64,000 nucleotides of DNA from Coraliomargarita sinensis. GTDB lineage: Bacteria > Verrucomicrobiota > Verrucomicrobiia > Opitutales > Coraliomargaritaceae. The translations under genes were made by a program, and so were the position numbers. Below are positions 50,258 to 58,568 of the stretch, one piece after another (the first letter of the stretch is position 1; every line of letters begins with the position of its first letter). Under the pieces are notes generated by a model. It made no database searches, was not told where the DNA came from, and was given only the letters and a program-made list of their open reading frames with translations. Location: positions 1-64,000 of the forward strand of contig NZ_QHJQ01000011.1 of NCBI RefSeq assembly GCF_003185655.1. The letters are read 5' to 3'.

Positions 50258-51190
50258 ATGAGCAAAAAACCAGACACAGAGTTTACCTACACCGTCGATG
50301 ATCTCGGTAAGTTTGACTTCGGCGGTACGGCGCTGGCCGTAATCGGCCATCCGATTCAGCACTCCGTCAGCCCGGCGATGCACAACGCGGCAATCAAAAA
50401 GCTGTGCGAACAGGAAAGCCGTTTTAATGATTGGGCCTACTTCCGTTTTGACGTTCCACCGGAAGCGTTCGCTGGTGCCGTGCCCAGGTTTTTCGAACAT
50501 AACTTTCTGGGCTTGAATTTGACCATCCCGCACAAGGTGCAGGCGATGGAACTGATCAAAGGTATCTCGCCGGATGCCGAGCGCATGGGGGCGGTCAATA
50601 CACTCGTGTGGAACGAGTTCGGCTACGATGGCTTCAATACCGATGGTTACGGTCTGAAGAAGGGCCTGCTCGAAGATCTCGATTTTGATCTAAAGAACGG
50701 AACCGTCATTCTTTTAGGGTCCGGTGGCGCCGCCCGGGCCGCTGCGGTCCAGTGTGTGCTCGATGGCTGTAAAAAACTCTATGTGGGCAATCGCACGCCT
50801 TCGCGCCTGGATGGCTTGATGGAGATCGTTCACGAAATGCCGGGCGGCCAATGTGCCGAAGCATTCGCCTTGAATACGCCGCCCAGGGATTTGCCGGAAA
50901 CCGGTGTCCTGATTAATGCCACTTCCCTGGGTCTTAAAACCGATGATCCGGCGCCATTTGATGTAGCGCTTTTGCCGGACGGTTGGAAGGTGTATGACAT
51001 GATCTACAACCCAGCGGCGACCAAGTTGCTGGAGGAGGCGGGCAAGCGCGGCCTGGCCACGGCCAACGGGCTGTCCATGCTCGTACACCAAGGGGCGCGC
51101 TCGCTGGAAATCTGGTCGAAGACCGAGGTGAATGCCCACTCCATGATGGCTGCAGCCTGTCACGCGCTGAAGCTGCCACCGCGTTATTGA
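50258..51190 (+). CDS. aroE: Shikimate dehydrogenase
   Basis: Start set at the ATG at 50258. The 310-residue enzyme reduces 3-dehydroshikimate with NADPH. Catalytic and substrate residues lie in HSVSPAMHN, NLTIPHK (Lys) and FNTDGYG (Asp). The nucleotide motif is GSGGAARAAA. It follows ftsH by 64 bp and is convergent with the SDR gene; a REP-like hairpin fills the 37-bp gap. Confidence 0.95.
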   Translation: MSKKPDTEFTYTVDDLGKFDFGGTALAVIGHPIQHSVSPAMHNAAIKKLCEQESRFNDWAYFRFDVPPEAFAGAVPRFFEHNFLGLNLTIPHKVQAMELIKGISPDAERMGAVNTLVWNEFGYDGFNTDGYGLKKGLLEDLDFDLKNGTVILLGSGGAARAAAVQCVLDGCKKLYVGNRTPSRLDGLMEIVHEMPGGQCAEAFALNTPPRDLPETGVLINATSLGLKTDDPAPFDVALLPDGWKVYDMIYNPAATKLLEEAGKRGLATANGLSMLVHQGARSLEIWSKTEVNAHSMMAAACHALKLPPRY

Positions 51191-51206
51191 ATAGACGTTC
51201 AATTCC

Positions 51207-51232
51207 GGCATCCGTAAGCGGATGCCTCTACG
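51207..51232 (-). repeat. REP-like element, GTAG plus perfect hairpin
   Basis: On the minus strand CGTAGA is followed by GGCATCCG, loop CTTA and CGGATGCC (8 perfect pairs). It lies between convergent aroE and the SDR gene, and the TAG of GTAG is the SDR stop codon. It shares CGTAGAGGC with the element at 57290-57314. Confidence 0.7.
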
Positions 51233-51884
51233 TGTTGGCTTCCCCGACGCGGCTCAAGGCTTGGGGGATCGGTGTGTCGCCATCCAGAAGGTCGATGGTT
51301 TTTCCGATTGTCGATTCGTGATTCAGGCATTGTCGGATACTTTCGGCGACATTGGCCCGGGAAATGACTCCGTTGAAGTCATCCAGACGTGAGGCGGCCC
51401 GAATCGTTCCGGTTTCCGGTTCGTCGCTGAGGCGCCCCGGGCGAAGGATCGTGTAATCCAGCTTGGATGCCTTCAAAATTTCATCGGCAGCATGTTTGGC
51501 CACCAGGTAGGGCTTGATCGCTTCCTTGCCCTGATTCGGATCCTGTGCTTTCAGTGCGCTGATCATGACAAAACGGGGCGTGCTGTGCCGCTCGCAGTAG
51601 CGTACCGCCTGGACTGCGCCCCACAGATCGACGGTCAGGGTTTTATCCTTTCCGGTCGAGGCACCCGAACCGGCGGTAAATATAACTGCGTCGTAGCCTT
51701 TGGCGACAGCTTCATCGAACGTGTTTTCAAGGTCACCTTCCGCCAGTTGAACGCCGATTTCCGCAAGGTCCGATGCGGCTGAGGCATCCCGTACAAGTGC
51801 GGTGAGTTCATGGCCGTCCTGCAATAATTTTGGCACGAGCAGGCGCCCGATTTGGCCGGTAGCTCCGAGTAGTAGAAATCGCAT
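51228..51884 (-). CDS. NAD(P)-binding SDR-family protein
   Basis: Start set at the ATG at 51884, directly before RFLLLGATGQIGRLL, the nucleotide-binding glycine motif. The 218-residue protein is an atypical SDR of the NmrA/YwnB type. Other visible features are VIFTAGSGAS, YLVAKHAADEILKAS (Tyr-x3-Lys position) and ILRPGRLSDEP. Substrate unknown; proteins of this group often bind NAD(P)H in stress responses. Confidence 0.85.
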   Translation of the reverse strand: MRFLLLGATGQIGRLLVPKLLQDGHELTALVRDASAASDLAEIGVQLAEGDLENTFDEAVAKGYDAVIFTAGSGASTGKDKTLTVDLWGAVQAVRYCERHSTPRFVMISALKAQDPNQGKEAIKPYLVAKHAADEILKASKLDYTILRPGRLSDEPETGTIRAASRLDDFNGVISRANVAESIRQCLNHESTIGKTIDLLDGDTPIPQALSRVGEANT

Positions 51885-52002
51885 CAATACAGGGTCAATC
51901 GACTGTCCGCTTCTGTCAACTGTCCGCGCCAAAGCTTGGTTTTAAGCTTTAAACCGAGACTCAGCAGGCTACTTATAAACGGGCACCGAGTTCAATACGA
52001 CG

Positions 52003-52914
52003 ATGGAAACCTTTGAATATATCAACCATGACTTCCCCTGGTTTTTCGCGGGGATCAGTTTTATCTTTGGCGCTATTGTCGGAAGTTTTCTCAATGTCTG
52101 TATCTACCGCATCCCGGAAGAGCGATCCGTGGTCTCTCCGGGCTCCACCTGTGCCTGCGGCGAGCCGATTCCATTTTATCACAATATCCCCATATTGAGC
52201 TGGCTTCTCCTGCGCGGGAAGGCGGCCTGTTGTGGCGCCTCGTTCAGTGTTCGATACCCGGGTATCGAACTCCTGACGGCCTGCCTGTTTCTTTGGGCCT
52301 GGTTGATTTACACGCCCCTGGTCGCTTTGGTCGGCATGCTCTTTATTGCATTTTTGATCTGCGCGACTTTTATCGATCTGGATCATATGATCATTCCGGA
52401 CCGTTTCTCCATCGGTGGTATGGTGATCGGTGTACTTTTGTCCTTTGCCGTCCCCGGCCTGCACGGGTTTGAGGGGCTCTGGCTGGGGGCAGCGATACAG
52501 TCGGTTGTCAGTTCGATAATTGGTGCCCTGATTGGTTCCGGTCTGGTTTACTGGATCGCGGTTCTTGGTGAAATCGTTTTCCGCAAGCCGGCGATGGGCG
52601 AGGGGGATGTGAAGTTCGTCGGTTTTATCGGGGCTTTCTGTGGCTGGCAGGGCGCGATTTTCGCTATGTTTGGCGGCGCTTTTGTGGGATCGGTTATTCT
52701 GCTGCCGATACTCCTGGCGGGGCACCTTTTCGGAGGTAAGAAGGAGCCTGAACCAGTCGTTGAAGAAGCCGACTGCGAGGAGGACCTACAGTTCGGCGCG
52801 CAGGTGCCTTTCGGGCCGATGCTTGCTGTGGCCGGCCTGATCTACTTCCTCGGTTTCAGTCAATACGTGGACGCGTACTTTGCCGAGTTCGCCTCGTTCT
52901 TTTTTGGAGCTTAG
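52003..52914 (+). CDS. Prepilin peptidase (type IV leader peptidase)
   Basis: A 303-residue polytopic aspartyl protease that cleaves and N-methylates type IV pilin-like preproteins. The catalytic Asp residues are in DLDHMIIPD and GEGDVKFVGF. The N-terminal domain has GSFLNVCIYRIP and IPILSWLLLRG. Its four Cys are arranged CAC and CC rather than the usual two CxxC pairs. No pilin or pilus-assembly gene is in the window. It is divergent from the SDR gene. Confidence 0.93.
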   Translation: METFEYINHDFPWFFAGISFIFGAIVGSFLNVCIYRIPEERSVVSPGSTCACGEPIPFYHNIPILSWLLLRGKAACCGASFSVRYPGIELLTACLFLWAWLIYTPLVALVGMLFIAFLICATFIDLDHMIIPDRFSIGGMVIGVLLSFAVPGLHGFEGLWLGAAIQSVVSSIIGALIGSGLVYWIAVLGEIVFRKPAMGEGDVKFVGFIGAFCGWQGAIFAMFGGAFVGSVILLPILLAGHLFGGKKEPEPVVEEADCEEDLQFGAQVPFGPMLAVAGLIYFLGFSQYVDAYFAEFASFFFGA

Positions 52915-52939
52915 TCTTTATTCAGAGGACAGGTGCGTA

Positions 52940-54727
52940 TCATTCCCGCTCCATGGTTTCTTCGATGGCGTTCTGTTGGCGGGCGATGTCGTGTAGTGTG
53001 ACGATGCCCAGCAACTTGCGGGGATCCTTGCGACTGACCACCGGTGCCTGGAGCACATCTTTGACCACCAGGGTATTGGCTGCTCCTCGAATCGAATCGT
53101 CAGGATTAATAGAGATAATTTTTTGCCCGGCCAGAATCTCGCTCAGCGGCGCATCGTTGCCCGCAGCAATTAATTCTTCGAGTTCGTGGTGCATGACCAT
53201 ACCGATGAGAGCCTGCGAATTAGTGGCCTCGATAACCGGGTAGCCATGGTGGGTGTATGCACTCTCTTTAATCGCATCCAGATTTTCCTGTGCGTTCAGG
53301 TCACCCGCCGCGGTGCGGCAATCATGGGTCATGATCGTGCTGATTGGCAAATTGCGCCAGTCTTGTTGGCCCTGATAGGCTGGCAGTTTTTTCAAGCTGA
53401 TTCCGTCCTGAAGCAGCAGTGCATCATAGATCGGGATCTGCCGCAGCTTCACTGAGATAATATAGGCCAGAAAGTTACCGATCATCAGCGGGAGGATCAG
53501 CGAGTAGTTGTGCGTCATCTCAAAGATGATGAGCACGGACGTGAGCGGACAGCGAATGACGGCGGCAAAGAAAGCTCCGGTTCCCAATAAGGCGCAAGCG
53601 GCAGCGACAGAGTGGTCCAAGTTCAGGAATTGGACCATGAGCGCGCCGAAGATACCCCCCAGCATACTGCCGAGGAAAAGTACGGGAGCGAAGATGCCGC
53701 CGCTGGCCCCGGAGGCGTAGCAAATGACGGTCGCCAAAAATTTACCGATAAAGAGTAAAAGCAGGACCTGCCAGATTAGCTGTCCATTCAGTGCTGAATT
53801 GAGGTCCTGATAGCCGATGCTGAAAACGCCGTGATGACCCTCGCTGAACTGCCAGACCGTGACGCCGATCAGGCCGACACTCAGGCCGCCCAGGGCCGGT
53901 TTGGCCCAACTGGGAAAGCGCTGCCATTGCATAAAATGACCTCGAAGAAAGAGCAGGAGCGTGGTGAAAGCGTGCCCCAGCAGACCTGCAGCCGGGCCAA
54001 TCAACAAGCAGACCAGCATCCAGGTGGAGGTTTCGAAGGTTTCCCGTGTGGCGTAGAGGGCACTGTGCTCTCCCAGAATGCTGCGCTCGACAACCGCAGC
54101 GACCACTACGGCGATTAAGATCCCACCCAGTGCTTTACTGCTGAAATTGTTATCGAACAGCTCTTCGAACACAAAGGTGATCGCTGCGATCGGGGCATTG
54201 AAGGCAGCCGAAATACCCGCCCCCATGCCGACAGGGATCATGGCCTGAACACGCAGTTTACCCAGGCCAAACAGTCGACCCAGCTTTGAAGAAACAGCGC
54301 TGCAGATATGCACAGTAGGGCCTTCACGCCCGAGGCTGTTGCCAAAGGCGACCGAAATCGTACCGATGATAAAGCGCCAAAAGGCTTCGGTTGTCTTGAT
54401 AACGCCGAACTTTTGATGATAGGCGGCCTTGGTTTGGGGAATGCCCGAACCTGCCGCGGTCGGCGAAATGTAGCGGATCATCAAACCCACGATCAGGCCC
54501 GCCAGTGCCGGTGAAAAGACCATGGCCGGGATGGCCCAGACTCCGAGCTCCTGATAAAAGCCAAAGAGGCCGTTGAAGAGCTTGGTAATCGCCAGGTGGA
54601 AGCTGACCCCGACCAAGCCGCAGAGCACACCCGCACAGATACAAAGCATGAGGAAGCGCTGGCCATCGTCGAAGCGGCCCCGCATCCAATCGGGCAGATT
54701 ATTCAGGCTGAAAGATTCTCGGGTCAT
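52940..54727 (-). CDS. ClC-family chloride channel/antiporter with CBS domains
   Basis: A 595-residue protein with a ClC transmembrane core (about 25-435) and a C-terminal CBS pair (about 465-590). Selectivity-filter motifs are GSGIPQ, GREGPTVHI and GGIFAPVLF. The gating Glu in GREGP is present. It moves chloride, possibly coupled to protons, and the CBS domains may sense nucleotides. An intrinsic terminator-like hairpin lies just 18 bases before its start on the same strand. Confidence 0.94.
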   Translation of the reverse strand: MTRESFSLNNLPDWMRGRFDDGQRFLMLCICAGVLCGLVGVSFHLAITKLFNGLFGFYQELGVWAIPAMVFSPALAGLIVGLMIRYISPTAAGSGIPQTKAAYHQKFGVIKTTEAFWRFIIGTISVAFGNSLGREGPTVHICSAVSSKLGRLFGLGKLRVQAMIPVGMGAGISAAFNAPIAAITFVFEELFDNNFSSKALGGILIAVVVAAVVERSILGEHSALYATRETFETSTWMLVCLLIGPAAGLLGHAFTTLLLFLRGHFMQWQRFPSWAKPALGGLSVGLIGVTVWQFSEGHHGVFSIGYQDLNSALNGQLIWQVLLLLFIGKFLATVICYASGASGGIFAPVLFLGSMLGGIFGALMVQFLNLDHSVAAACALLGTGAFFAAVIRCPLTSVLIIFEMTHNYSLILPLMIGNFLAYIISVKLRQIPIYDALLLQDGISLKKLPAYQGQQDWRNLPISTIMTHDCRTAAGDLNAQENLDAIKESAYTHHGYPVIEATNSQALIGMVMHHELEELIAAGNDAPLSEILAGQKIISINPDDSIRGAANTLVVKDVLQAPVVSRKDPRKLLGIVTLHDIARQQNAIEETMERE

Positions 54728-54744
54728 GGGCGGCAGTCGCGCGG

Positions 54745-54777
54745 AAAAAAGAAAACCGCCGAACTTCCGACCGGCGG
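54745..54777 (-). terminator. Terminator-like hairpin in the ClC leader
   Basis: On the minus strand CCGCCG and CGGCGG enclose a 10-base loop and are followed by TTTTCTTTTTT. The T-run ends 17 bases before the ClC ATG. No minus-strand gene lies directly upstream, so it may be an attenuator of ClC or the end of an unseen small RNA. Confidence 0.7.
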
Positions 54778-54836
54778 CATACTCTGCCTTACAGGAGCCG
54801 AATTAGGGGGCACAACAGAATTTTCAAAAAAATTAC

Positions 54837-54864
54837 TTGGCAAGAACGACTTCTGACCTACTGT
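54837..54864 (+). promoter_or_regulatory. Possible tRNA-Tyr promoter
   Basis: TTGGCA (54837-54842) and TACTGT (54859-54864) are 16 bases apart and end 21 bases before the tRNA. The -35 is good and the -10 weak. Confidence 0.3.
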
Positions 54865-54885
54865 CACCGACTTTTCCTCACTTTC

Positions 54886-55021
<136 letters not shown>

Positions 55022-55110
55022 GATGAGGACTTGTTCGACGTAAGGAGCGCAGCGACTGGAGATGGGGCGCCCGGAGGGCGATCGCGCAGCGATTCCGCGC
55101 AAGCGGAACC

Positions 55111-55179
55111 AATCCGGCTCCCACCACCATTTAAAGGTCGCCCGAAAGGGCGGCCTTTCTTTTTGCGCGAAGCGCGCCG
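55111..55179 (+). repeat. 69-bp direct repeat, copy 2
   Basis: It is an exact copy of 54953-55021, 158 bp downstream, with a second full terminator but only the tail of a tRNA. The 89 bases between copies hold no gene. Confidence 0.9.
55133..55163 (+). terminator. Duplicated terminator
   Basis: This is the second copy of the GAAA-loop terminator, inside repeat copy 2. Confidence 0.8.
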
Positions 55180-55239
55180 ATTCAGGAACGGTCCCGCTTG
55201 GTTTAGATTGCTTTGGGGCGGGCCCCAGGGTATTCTTTA

Positions 55240-55629
55240 ATGGTGAAATACCTCGAACGCATTTTAGCGGTGGGGGCGACCTGCCTGCTGGCTGCCTGTG
55301 CCGCGACAAATCCCGGTGGGCACGCTCCCTCGATTGATGGCATCGAGATTGTGAATCGCAGTTCTTCGGATATTGAAAGCTTCCGCTTGGCCGTCCCCCG
55401 TGACGGGATCGTGGTCACCGCAAACCGGCTCGCTCAGGGCAGCCGTTCCTTGAACAAGGTTGAGCCCTTTCGCTATCGGCATAATAACGCCAATCTTCGA
55501 TGGTTTCAGGATGGCGTGAAGTATACGATGGAGGGACTCAAGCTTGACCACGAAGTCGAATCGGCGGATGCGATGACAGTAGTTATCGAGTTAGGAGACA
55601 AGGGAGAGGCGGCAACCCGCCGACGCTAG
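55240..55629 (+). CDS. Small lipoprotein of unknown function
   Basis: Start set at the ATG at 55240, before a signal peptide ending LLAAC (Cys at about residue 20). The mature domain of ~108 residues is beta-rich (IDGIEIVNRSSSDIESFRLAV) and ends in a basic TRRR tail. Family not recognised. It starts 60 bp after the second repeat copy and stands alone. Confidence 0.65.
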   Translation: MVKYLERILAVGATCLLAACAATNPGGHAPSIDGIEIVNRSSSDIESFRLAVPRDGIVVTANRLAQGSRSLNKVEPFRYRHNNANLRWFQDGVKYTMEGLKLDHEVESADAMTVVIELGDKGEAATRRR

Positions 55630-55751
55630 AGCAGGCACTTTCGATTTCGAGAAGAGAAAACCTTTCTTGATTTCTCCGGGCAGCGCACTGGTCGACGAAC
55701 ACGATTGCATGACCGCGACAGCAGATCCTGTCCGAGAGCCACAGTGCACGG

Positions 55752-55811
55752 CAGGACAAGAATGTCCTGGCTCCGGTAGGCCGAAGACGGAGAGCGGACA
55801 TTTCTGTCCGC
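55752..55811. repeat. REP-like double hairpin (GGACA type)
   Basis: CAGGACA/TGTCCTG around AGAA (55752-55769) and GCGGACA/TGTCCGC around TTTC (55794-55811), with GTAG between them. It lies between the lipoprotein and the convergent carboxynorspermidine-synthase-like gene. Confidence 0.65.
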
Positions 55812-55872
55812 TTCTTCAACACAGCTACGAAAACTCAACGAAAGTTTTGTCAGTTTTTCCAAACTGAGAGTA

Positions 55873-57072
55873 CTAATTCTCCAACGGCAGGTCGATGACC
55901 TGCCAGGGGAGTCCCCGCTGATTCAGCTGTTCCATGAAGGGATCGGGGTCGTGCTGCTCCATGTTCCAGACGCCGGGTTCCTTCCAGAGGTCTCTCAGGA
56001 TCATCTGCGCACCGATCATGGCAGGCACGCCAGTGGTGTAGCTGATGGCCTGACTGGAGACTTCCTCATAGCACTCCTGGTGGTCGCAGGTGTTGTAGAT
56101 GAAGACGCGCTTCTTTTCACCGTCCTTGGTGCCGACGATGTCGCATCCGATGCAGGTCTTCCCCTTGGTGCGAGGGCCCAGGCTGGCGGGGTCAGGGAGC
56201 ACGGCTTTGAGGAATTCGATCGGTTGGATCTTCTGGCCCTTGAAGTCGATCGGTTCGATCGAAGTCATGCCCACGTTTTCCAGCACGCGCAGGTGGGTGA
56301 GGTATTTTTCGGAAAAAGTCATCCAGAAGCGGATGCGCTTCAGGCCCTTGATGTTTTGGCAGAGCGATTCCAGTTCCTCGTGGTAAAGCAGGTAAGCGTC
56401 CTGTTCGCCAACGACGGGAAAATCGTAGACCTGGTGGACGCTCATGGGCTCGACCTCCTTCCATTCACCCTCTTCCCAGTATCGGCCGTTCGCGGTGATC
56501 TCCCGGATATTGATTTCCGGGTTGAAGTTGGTGGCAAAGTGGTAGCCGTGGTTACCCGCATTGGCGTCGAGGATATCGATGGTCTCGATCTCGTCAAAGA
56601 GGTGCTTTTGGGCGTAAGCGCAGAAGACATTGGTCACACCGGGGTCGAATCCCGAGCCGAGGAGAGCGGTCAGCCCGGCCTCCTTGAAACGCTCCTGGTA
56701 GGCCCACTGCCACTTGTATTCAAATTTTGCTTCGTTGGGCGGTTCGTAGTTGGCGGTGTCGAGGTAGTGGACTCCGGCGGCCAGACAGGCATCCATCAGC
56801 GGCAGGTCCTGATAGGGCAGGGCCACATTGATCACGAGTTCCGGCTTTTCCTCTTTCAGGAAAGTCGTGGTGGCATCGACATCGTCAGCATTGAGAGCCG
56901 CGGTGCGAAGGGTCACACCTTGCTTGGCTTTCACGTCCTCCGCGATGGCCTCACATTTTTGCACGGTCCGCGAAGCGAGGACGATCTCGGTAAAAATATC
57001 AGGGAGTTGCGCGCACTTGTGAGCGACAACGTTGCCGACGCCGCCGGCGCCAATGATAATCACTTTAGACAT
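55873..57072 (-). CDS. Carboxynorspermidine synthase-like (saccharopine dehydrogenase family)
   Basis: A 399-residue dehydrogenase with N-terminal GAGGVGNVVAHKCA and the substrate-binding segments GSGFDPGVTNVFCAYA and DANAGNHGYHFATNFNPEINIRE. The overall pattern matches carboxynorspermidine dehydrogenases (synthases) of the alternative polyamine pathway, which condense aspartate semialdehyde with a diamine using NADPH. The expected partner, carboxynorspermidine decarboxylase, is not adjacent. The arginine decarboxylase at 44.6 kb could feed it. Confidence 0.85.
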   Translation of the reverse strand: MSKVIIIGAGGVGNVVAHKCAQLPDIFTEIVLASRTVQKCEAIAEDVKAKQGVTLRTAALNADDVDATTTFLKEEKPELVINVALPYQDLPLMDACLAAGVHYLDTANYEPPNEAKFEYKWQWAYQERFKEAGLTALLGSGFDPGVTNVFCAYAQKHLFDEIETIDILDANAGNHGYHFATNFNPEINIREITANGRYWEEGEWKEVEPMSVHQVYDFPVVGEQDAYLLYHEELESLCQNIKGLKRIRFWMTFSEKYLTHLRVLENVGMTSIEPIDFKGQKIQPIEFLKAVLPDPASLGPRTKGKTCIGCDIVGTKDGEKKRVFIYNTCDHQECYEEVSSQAISYTTGVPAMIGAQMILRDLWKEPGVWNMEQHDPDPFMEQLNQRGLPWQVIDLPLEN

Positions 57073-57097
57073 GCCGCGCAGCTTGCGTGGAATAATT

Positions 57098-57136
<39 letters not shown>

Positions 57137-57213
57137 AAGCGACGACATGACCGGATCCCGCGGAGCGGGAGACCGGACCAAGTGAAGGTGTTCCGCGAAG
57201 CGAAGAGAAACTT

Positions 57214-57314
57214 GTAGGGGTGGTGCTCGTCGCCACCCGCGAATCCGGCGGGGCCCTCCGAAGAGACGGTAAGCCTCCAAATGTTCGCGGGCTTCCACGA
57301 GGAAAGCCTCTACG
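57214..57314. repeat. Inverted pair of GTAG-hairpin REP-like elements
   Basis: Left unit on the plus strand: GTAG then GGGTGGTG/CGCCACCC around CTCGT (57214-57238). Right unit on the minus strand: CGTAGA then GGCTTTCC/GGAAGCC around TCGT (57290-57314). The GTAGs face outward, the layout of REP pairs. The rest of 57073-57361 has repeats of GTGAAGGTGTTCCG but no gene. Confidence 0.65.
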
Positions 57315-57361
57315 CGACGGATCAGAGCGCGCAGAAAATGCGCTTCGCTCGGGGCGACCTT

Positions 57362-58372
57362 CTAAAGAATCCCCCGTGCTGCCAGATTATTCAGGCGCCG
57401 GGCCACATCGCCAAGCGCGTCGGCTACCGCCTCGTTGTAGCTGCGGCCGTCACGGGTATCGATGCCGAAGCCCGGCTCCAATTCGCGTAGGGCGCCGAGC
57501 GCTTCGTCGGCGTGGTCGAACATTTCAACGTAAACATGTTTCAGCGTTCCGGTGCCGGCCATGGCGGCCAACATGCCACCGACCCAACCGTCGTCCGAGC
57601 TGAGGCATCCGCGCGTGGTCTTGGCGGAGGCGTGGAAGACGCCCAGTTCGCCGGCCTCGGCTATCTTACCGACCAGAGCCTGGTTTTGGGCCAAGGGGAC
57701 CCCCGAGTCGGCACAGTGTGCGGCATCGACCAGAATTTTAAAGAAGGGCTTGCCCAGCTTTTCGTTGATGCCGTGGATACATTCCCAGCCGCGCTGCAGG
57801 GTGGTAAATGTTTTGAACTCTCCCGGGCGGAGGAATTCGATATTCCAGCTTTGTACCGAAGAGCCTTCCAGCTCGGCCTCCTCGTAGGCACGGACGTGCA
57901 GCTTGGCGTTTTGCTCTATGGCGGCCTGATAGTCAGCGCCCTCACGACCGGGTTCTGAGCCCATCCACTCTTCGATCGAAGTGGAGGAAACGTGGCGTGC
58001 GCCGTGTTGCACGGCTGACTTGAGCAGTGGCAGTAGTTGCTCGATGACGCCGTCCTCATCGTTTGGATCCATCGGATTAACGCCGTCAACCATGAGCACG
58101 AAGTCGACGTCCAGCCCCAGCTCTTTGAGGCCGGGCACCATGAGGTCGAGGTCTTCGGTCAACGTACCGGGAAACAGGGAGACCTGCACGCAGGTAAAGC
58201 GGACGGGGGTCTTTTCAATCAAATCGCGAACGCCGGCCACGACGGCGATTTCCCCACCGGCAGTACGGGGTAACTTGCCCTGATCATCCGGCACCAGTCC
58301 GCCAACAAAGCGCAGGTGAGTGGGCACGATGCCAAATTCGATATTTGGTTTCAGAGTGATGGGGTAGTGCAT
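57362..58372 (-). CDS. TIM-barrel protein of the sugar-isomerase/AP-endonuclease-2 superfamily type
   Basis: Start set at the ATG at 58372, before HYPITLKPNIEFG. The 336-residue protein shows a regular series of strands each followed by helices: FTCVQVSLFPG, DVDFVLMVDG, ARHVSSTSIEEW, QSWNIEFLRPGEF, FFKILVDAAHCADS, GVFHASAKTTRG and KHVYVEMFDH. His, Asp and Glu at strand ends are placed as in metal-dependent xylose-isomerase-like barrels. No exact family recognised. It lies 289 bp downstream in genomic order from the synthase-like gene, on the same strand and upstream of it in transcription. Confidence 0.6.
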   Translation of the reverse strand: MHYPITLKPNIEFGIVPTHLRFVGGLVPDDQGKLPRTAGGEIAVVAGVRDLIEKTPVRFTCVQVSLFPGTLTEDLDLMVPGLKELGLDVDFVLMVDGVNPMDPNDEDGVIEQLLPLLKSAVQHGARHVSSTSIEEWMGSEPGREGADYQAAIEQNAKLHVRAYEEAELEGSSVQSWNIEFLRPGEFKTFTTLQRGWECIHGINEKLGKPFFKILVDAAHCADSGVPLAQNQALVGKIAEAGELGVFHASAKTTRGCLSSDDGWVGGMLAAMAGTGTLKHVYVEMFDHADEALGALRELEPGFGIDTRDGRSYNEAVADALGDVARRLNNLAARGIL

Positions 58373-58568
58373 GGTAATATAAGGATCCGGGTTGAGTGGA
58401 TGGTTCAGTGAAAAACTATCCGGATGTGATGCTTGGTCGTAGGCTGTCTCATGCGGAAGCTTTCTCAAGTGGAAAACCCTGTCCGATTATTCTTCAAACA
58501 AGTTTTTCATTACAATTCGAAGCTTTAGCCGAAGGCTTCGGCGACAGGGAAACTTATTTGAACAGTTA

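Noticed and set aside
54728..54885. Fluoride riboswitch in the ClC leader
   Set aside because: I could not find the conserved fluoride aptamer pattern, and the channel carries CBS domains and ordinary ClC filter motifs.
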